Shown piece after piece: positions 4,547 through 7,290 of a stretch of DNA of 7,290 nt; position 1 is the stretch's first letter, and each line of letters begins with the position of its first letter. The position numbers and the translations under genes were made by a program. Source of the DNA: an uncultured Mollicutes bacterium (GTDB taxonomy: Bacteria; Bacillota_I; Bacilli_A; RFN20; CAG-826); NCBI GenBank assembly GCA_900550795.1, contig URTN01000038.1, forward strand, positions 1-7,290, in the 5' to 3' direction. The notes under the pieces are model-generated. The model had not been told where the DNA came from, searched no databases, and worked only from the letters and a program-made list of their open reading frames with translations.

Positions 4547-4575
4547 AGTATACGCTTATACGCATGTACGCACAA
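4547..4575 (-). promoter_or_regulatory. Candidate rpsB-tsf promoter with three GCGTA repeats
   Basis: TTGTGC (4575-4570, 3 of 6 to TTGACA) and TATACT (4552-4547, 5 of 6 to TATAAT) are 17 bases apart. Transcription would start near 4540, giving a leader of about 110 bases. Three head-to-tail 8-base units beginning GCGTA (4571-4564, 4563-4556, 4555-4548) overlap the end of the -35 box, the spacer and the -10 box. They could be an operator or only a chance run. Confidence 0.45.
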
Positions 4576-4597
4576 GTGAAACTTTTCTAAAGAAAAA

Positions 4598-5545
4598 TTA
4601 CTTCTTGATGTTTATGCCCTTAAAGGCCTTATCATACTCAACCTGTAAATCCTTTTGGGTAAGGTGAGTATAGACCTGCGTTGTATTAATTGATTCATGT
4701 CCAAGGAGTTCTTGAATTACGCGCAAAGACACGCCCGATTCAAGCAAAATCGTCGCAAAAGTGTGACGTAATTCATGAGGATGAAGGCTTGGATCTCCTA
4801 CTAATTTAATCGAGCATTCCCTTACGATATATTCAAGTCCACGTACTGTTAAATTGCCCCCGTTGTTATTTAAAAACATCTTGTCGCGCTTAATGTTCTT
4901 TCCTTTGCTTTTAGCTAACAAAAAAGGTCTGACTTCCTTTAAATAAACCAAAATCGAATCCTTGCTAGAAGAAGAAAACGGGGCATACCTTTGTTTTTTT
5001 CCTTTTCCTAAAACTAAAATCGACCTAGAAGAAAAATCAAAATCCGAAACCGATAGATTAACTAATTCGCTAGCCCTGATCCCGCTAGAATATAGAAGTT
5101 CAATTATGGCCTTGTTTCTTTTTGAGAGAGGGTCATCAAATTTAGAAAAGGCATTTAAAAGAGAGCTAACATCTTCTTGGTAAAGCCTTTTTGGGTACTT
5201 AATCTCGCTTTTTGGAGATGAAACAAGCTGAAATTGGTTAAAGGAGACTAAGGAATTCTTAACTAGATAATCAAAGAATCCACGTAAGGATGATAGACGC
5301 CTTTGAATAGACCTAGAAGAGATATTCCTTTTACTTTTTTCTTCGTATATGAATTTCCTTATATCATCTCTACCAAAGTTATCTTTATCAAGATTGTTAT
5401 CTGAAAGAAAAGTAAAGAAAAGCACGATATCATCGTGATAATTTTGTATGGTTTTTGAAGAATATCCTTTTTGAAATGAGAGATAGGAAAGATAGGAATC
5501 TAGTCCATCAATCGTTATATTTTTTGTAGTATTCTTGGATTTCAT
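4598..5545 (-). CDS. xerC: Tyrosine recombinase, XerC/XerD type
   Basis: This 315-aa site-specific recombinase probably resolves chromosome dimers at dif with a partner Xer protein during division. The N-terminal SAM-like core-binding domain covers about residues 12-95 (SYLSYLSFQKGYSSKTIQNYHDDI at 17-40) and the catalytic domain about 118-312. All six active-site residues are present: R157 (SGIRASE), K181 (GKGKK), H257 and R260 (HPHELRHTFA), H283 (LLGHESI) and nucleophile Y292 (TQVYTH). The position after trmFO matches xerC (codV) of Bacillus, which favours that name, though motifs alone cannot separate XerC from XerD. The ATG at 5545-5543 lies inside trmFO, a 38-base overlap, with only a weak AAGG upstream, so translational coupling is likely. 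There is no sign that it belongs to a phage or transposon. Confidence 0.92.
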   Translation of the reverse strand: MKSKNTTKNITIDGLDSYLSYLSFQKGYSSKTIQNYHDDIVLFFTFLSDNNLDKDNFGRDDIRKFIYEEKSKRNISSRSIQRRLSSLRGFFDYLVKNSLVSFNQFQLVSSPKSEIKYPKRLYQEDVSSLLNAFSKFDDPLSKRNKAIIELLYSSGIRASELVNLSVSDFDFSSRSILVLGKGKKQRYAPFSSSSKDSILVYLKEVRPFLLAKSKGKNIKRDKMFLNNNGGNLTVRGLEYIVRECSIKLVGDPSLHPHELRHTFATILLESGVSLRVIQELLGHESINTTQVYTHLTQKDLQVEYDKAFKGINIKK

Positions 5546-6791
5546 TTATGGCCTTTTGGATTGCTTCTTCTTTATTGTATTTATTTACCATAGGAAGCAA
5601 AGCCCAATTTGCATTCATCGGGGCAAAATATTTGCCTTTACAACCTAAAACATATGCCATCAAGGCACCTAAAACCGTGCTTCTTGGAGGGAGTTCAAAT
5701 TGTTTGCCACTATTTCTAGCATCATAAGAAATAGCAGCTAATAACCCTGAAGCAGCAGATTCAACATACCCTTCTACCCCACTTAATTGACCTGCAATAA
5801 ATACATTGGATTTATTTTTTAAACTCAGGTCATCATTAAGGGAATTCGGTGAATCAATATAGGAATTCCTATGCATTAATCCATATCTAACAAATTCGGC
5901 ATTTTCTAATCCGGGAATCAAAGAAAAGACTCTTTTTTGTTCGTTATAGGTAAGGTTAGTTTGGAACCCGACGAGGTTATATAGCTCACCCATGTAGTCG
6001 TCTTGTCTTAATTGCAAGACTGCGTAAGGCCTATCCCCTTTATTCTTTTCTAGTCCAAAAGGCTTTAAAGGACCATGACGTAATGTTTCCATTCCTCTAG
6101 AGGCAATGACTTCAACAGGAAGGCATCCCTCGAAATATTTTGTATCAAATTCATGAAGCAATGCCTTTTGGGCGCCTAGTAATTCTTTTACGAATTGGTA
6201 ATATTGGTCTTTGGTAAATGGGCAATTTATATAGGAAGAATCATCTTGCTCATACCTAGACTTAAAATAACAGATTGAAAAGTCGATGCTAGACTTCTTA
6301 ACGATAGGAGCCGAAGCATCAAAAAATGACAAATTCGATTGACCCACTATATCTTTTAGGCAATCTAACAAGGGTGAAGAAGTAAGCGGACCAGTAGCCA
6401 GAATAACATCTTCATCAGGCAAGGAAGTTATCTCTTTGTTGACCAAATGGAAATTCGGGAAAGATTTCAATTTGGAATCGATATAGGAGGAAAATCTATC
6501 CCTATCAACCCCAAGTGCATTCCCTGAAGGGACTTCAGAAAAAGAAGCTGCTTCCATCATTATTGAACCCATTAAACGGATTTCTTCTTTTAGTAAACCG
6601 CAGGCATTATCTAATCTTTTGGATTTTAACGAATTAGAGCAGACCAATTCTCCAAGTTTATCGCTATAATGGGCATTATCCTTATATTCTGGACGTGCCT
6701 CAAAAAGAGTTACATTATAACCCTTTTTAAGTAAATAGTAACTAGCCTCGCTTCCGGCAAGACCACCACCAATAATAAAAGCTTTTTTCAT
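5508..6791 (-). CDS. trmFO: Methylenetetrahydrofolate-tRNA (uracil-5-)-methyltransferase TrmFO
   Basis: TrmFO makes ribothymidine at position 54 of the tRNA T-loop, taking the carbon from methylenetetrahydrofolate and reducing with FADH2. The 427 residues are close to the usual 430-440. An N-terminal FAD-binding Rossmann motif GGGLAGSEA (8-16) is followed by the acidic strand end E31. C51 in ELVCSNSLKS and C223 in EGCLPVEV correspond to the two functional cysteines known in the Bacillus enzyme. GPLKPFGLE (240-248), LRQDD (261-265) and the second FAD region FIAGQLSGVEGYVESAASGL (331-350) distinguish it from MnmG. The ATG at 6791-6789 shares one base with the topA stop codon, and no strong ribosome site is seen, so it is probably translated by coupling to topA. 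It ends in TGA, evidence that TGA is a stop codon here. Confidence 0.97.
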   Translation of the reverse strand: MKKAFIIGGGLAGSEASYYLLKKGYNVTLFEARPEYKDNAHYSDKLGELVCSNSLKSKRLDNACGLLKEEIRLMGSIMMEAASFSEVPSGNALGVDRDRFSSYIDSKLKSFPNFHLVNKEITSLPDEDVILATGPLTSSPLLDCLKDIVGQSNLSFFDASAPIVKKSSIDFSICYFKSRYEQDDSSYINCPFTKDQYYQFVKELLGAQKALLHEFDTKYFEGCLPVEVIASRGMETLRHGPLKPFGLEKNKGDRPYAVLQLRQDDYMGELYNLVGFQTNLTYNEQKRVFSLIPGLENAEFVRYGLMHRNSYIDSPNSLNDDLSLKNKSNVFIAGQLSGVEGYVESAASGLLAAISYDARNSGKQFELPPRSTVLGALMAYVLGCKGKYFAPMNANWALLPMVNKYNKEEAIQKAINEIQEYYKKYND

Positions 6792-7290
6792 TATTTCTTC
6801 TTTTCAATCCACTCGTGGTAACGACATTTCGGGAAATTCGTACAACCTAGGAATTGGGCTCTTTTACCTTGTTTAACAACAAGATGTCCGTCTTTGCAAT
6901 GTGGGCATGGTTTTACATAATCTTTTTCAGTATAGACTACCTTTTCGGCCTTTTTGGTAGGCTTCCCATCAATAGAAGCGGTATATTTGCATTTAGGATA
7001 AGAAGAACACCCGATGAACTTCTCTCCCTTTCTATTTAATTTATAGACTAAAGGAGAACCGCATTCAGGGCAATTTTCCCCTGTATATTCAACCTTTTGT
7101 TCAGTTTCTTCTTTCTTGATATATGTACAGGACGGGAAACCAGAACATGCAATAAATTCTTGCCCTTTCTTGTTCTTTTTATAAACAAGAGGTTTACCAC
7201 ATATTGGGCAGTTTTCCCCAGTTTCTTTATAATCGTCTTTATACATCTTTACCTTAGCTTCTTCATAAGCCTCATTAAATGGTCTATAAA
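6791..7290 (-). CDS. topA: DNA topoisomerase I, C-terminal zinc-ribbon part (cut by window edge)
   Basis: Topoisomerase I relaxes negative supercoils by single-strand cutting; its catalytic domains lie beyond the right edge. The visible 165 residues stay in frame up to the edge (YRPFNEAYEEAKVK precedes the first internal Met), so the ATG at 7246 is not the gene start. Three tandem tetracysteine zinc ribbons of the topoisomerase I type are seen, each with a CxxC pair, about 14-19 residues, then CxxxxxC: CPIC...CSGFPSC, CPECG...CSSYPKC and CPHC...CTNFPKC. These bind single-stranded DNA in related enzymes. The C-terminus is Lys-rich. The stop TAA overlaps the trmFO ATG by one base. Position upstream of trmFO and xerC matches the Bacillus order. 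Confidence 0.95.
   Translation of the reverse strand, partial: YRPFNEAYEEAKVKMYKDDYKETGENCPICGKPLVYKKNKKGQEFIACSGFPSCTYIKKEETEQKVEYTGENCPECGSPLVYKLNRKGEKFIGCSSYPKCKYTASIDGKPTKKAEKVVYTEKDYVKPCPHCKDGHLVVKQGKRAQFLGCTNFPKCRYHEWIEKKK

Noticed and set aside
4580..4597. Terminator after the recombinase gene
   Set aside because: The only hairpin (TTTTC-TTTA-GAAAA) is purely AT except one pair and lacks a clear T-tract, so it is not a convincing terminator.
5508..5510. Mycoplasma genetic code (TGA as Trp)
   Set aside because: TGA ends trmFO at the normal length and Trp is encoded by TGG in uS2, TopA and the transposase.
4598..5545. Recombinase as part of an integron, phage or integrative element
   Set aside because: Its place between trmFO and rpsB matches the housekeeping xerC, composition equals its neighbours, and no attachment sites or cargo are seen.
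1..7290. CRISPR array, tRNA or rRNA gene, toxin-antitoxin or defence system
   Set aside because: No spaced repeats, RNA gene signatures or relevant protein motifs were seen; apart from the insertion sequence every gene is a housekeeping gene.

Overview
The window looks like the chromosome of a low-GC Firmicute (Bacilli/Erysipelotrichia-like, or an uncultured relative; the lineage is inferred). The evidence is the gene order topA - trmFO - xerC-type recombinase - rpsB - tsf - pyrH - frr, all on the minus strand, which is the order known from Bacillus-type genomes. The AT-rich codons and GGAG-type ribosome binding sites agree. TGA ends trmFO at the expected protein length and Trp is written TGG, so the standard bacterial code (table 11) fits better than the mycoplasma code.

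Layout from right to left, which is the direction of host transcription. The 3' end of topA (three zinc ribbons) occupies 6791-7290. trmFO (5508-6791) starts on the topA stop codon. A complete tyrosine recombinase (4598-5545) overlaps the trmFO end by 38 bases. A leader of about 150 bases (4448-4597) carries a candidate promoter with three GCGTA repeats and a 7-codon upstream reading frame overlapping the rpsB start. rpsB (3403-4431) encodes an unusually long uS2, and tsf (2561-3400) follows 2 bases after it. pyrH (329-1051) and the 5' half of frr (1-304) complete the set. The host genes form a translation and nucleotide block (uS2, EF-Ts, UMP kinase, ribosome recycling factor) next to a DNA topology, tRNA modification and recombination block.

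Between tsf and pyrH sits an apparently intact insertion sequence at 1111-2524 (1414 bp). It is oriented against the operon and codes for a 423-aa UPF0236/ISLre2-like transposase. It has imperfect 23-bp terminal inverted repeats and is flanked by a 6-bp direct repeat, AGCGTG. Removing the element and one repeat copy rebuilds an intrinsic terminator with a stem and seven Ts just after tsf. The element therefore landed between the terminator stem and its T-tract, and upstream of what looks like pyrH's own promoter. This can explain why an insertion between essential genes is tolerated.

The most striking signals are inside the element. First, an inverted repeat can fold the transposase ribosome binding site and start codon into a hairpin, but only in RNA that enters from outside. 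A TATAAT box lies between its two arms, so the element's own transcript would lack the upstream arm. Second, the transposase gene contains five perfect or near-loopless palindromes of 14-20 bp plus further strong stem-loops, many more than chance predicts. The element is also clearly richer in GC than its host, which suggests recent arrival from another lineage.
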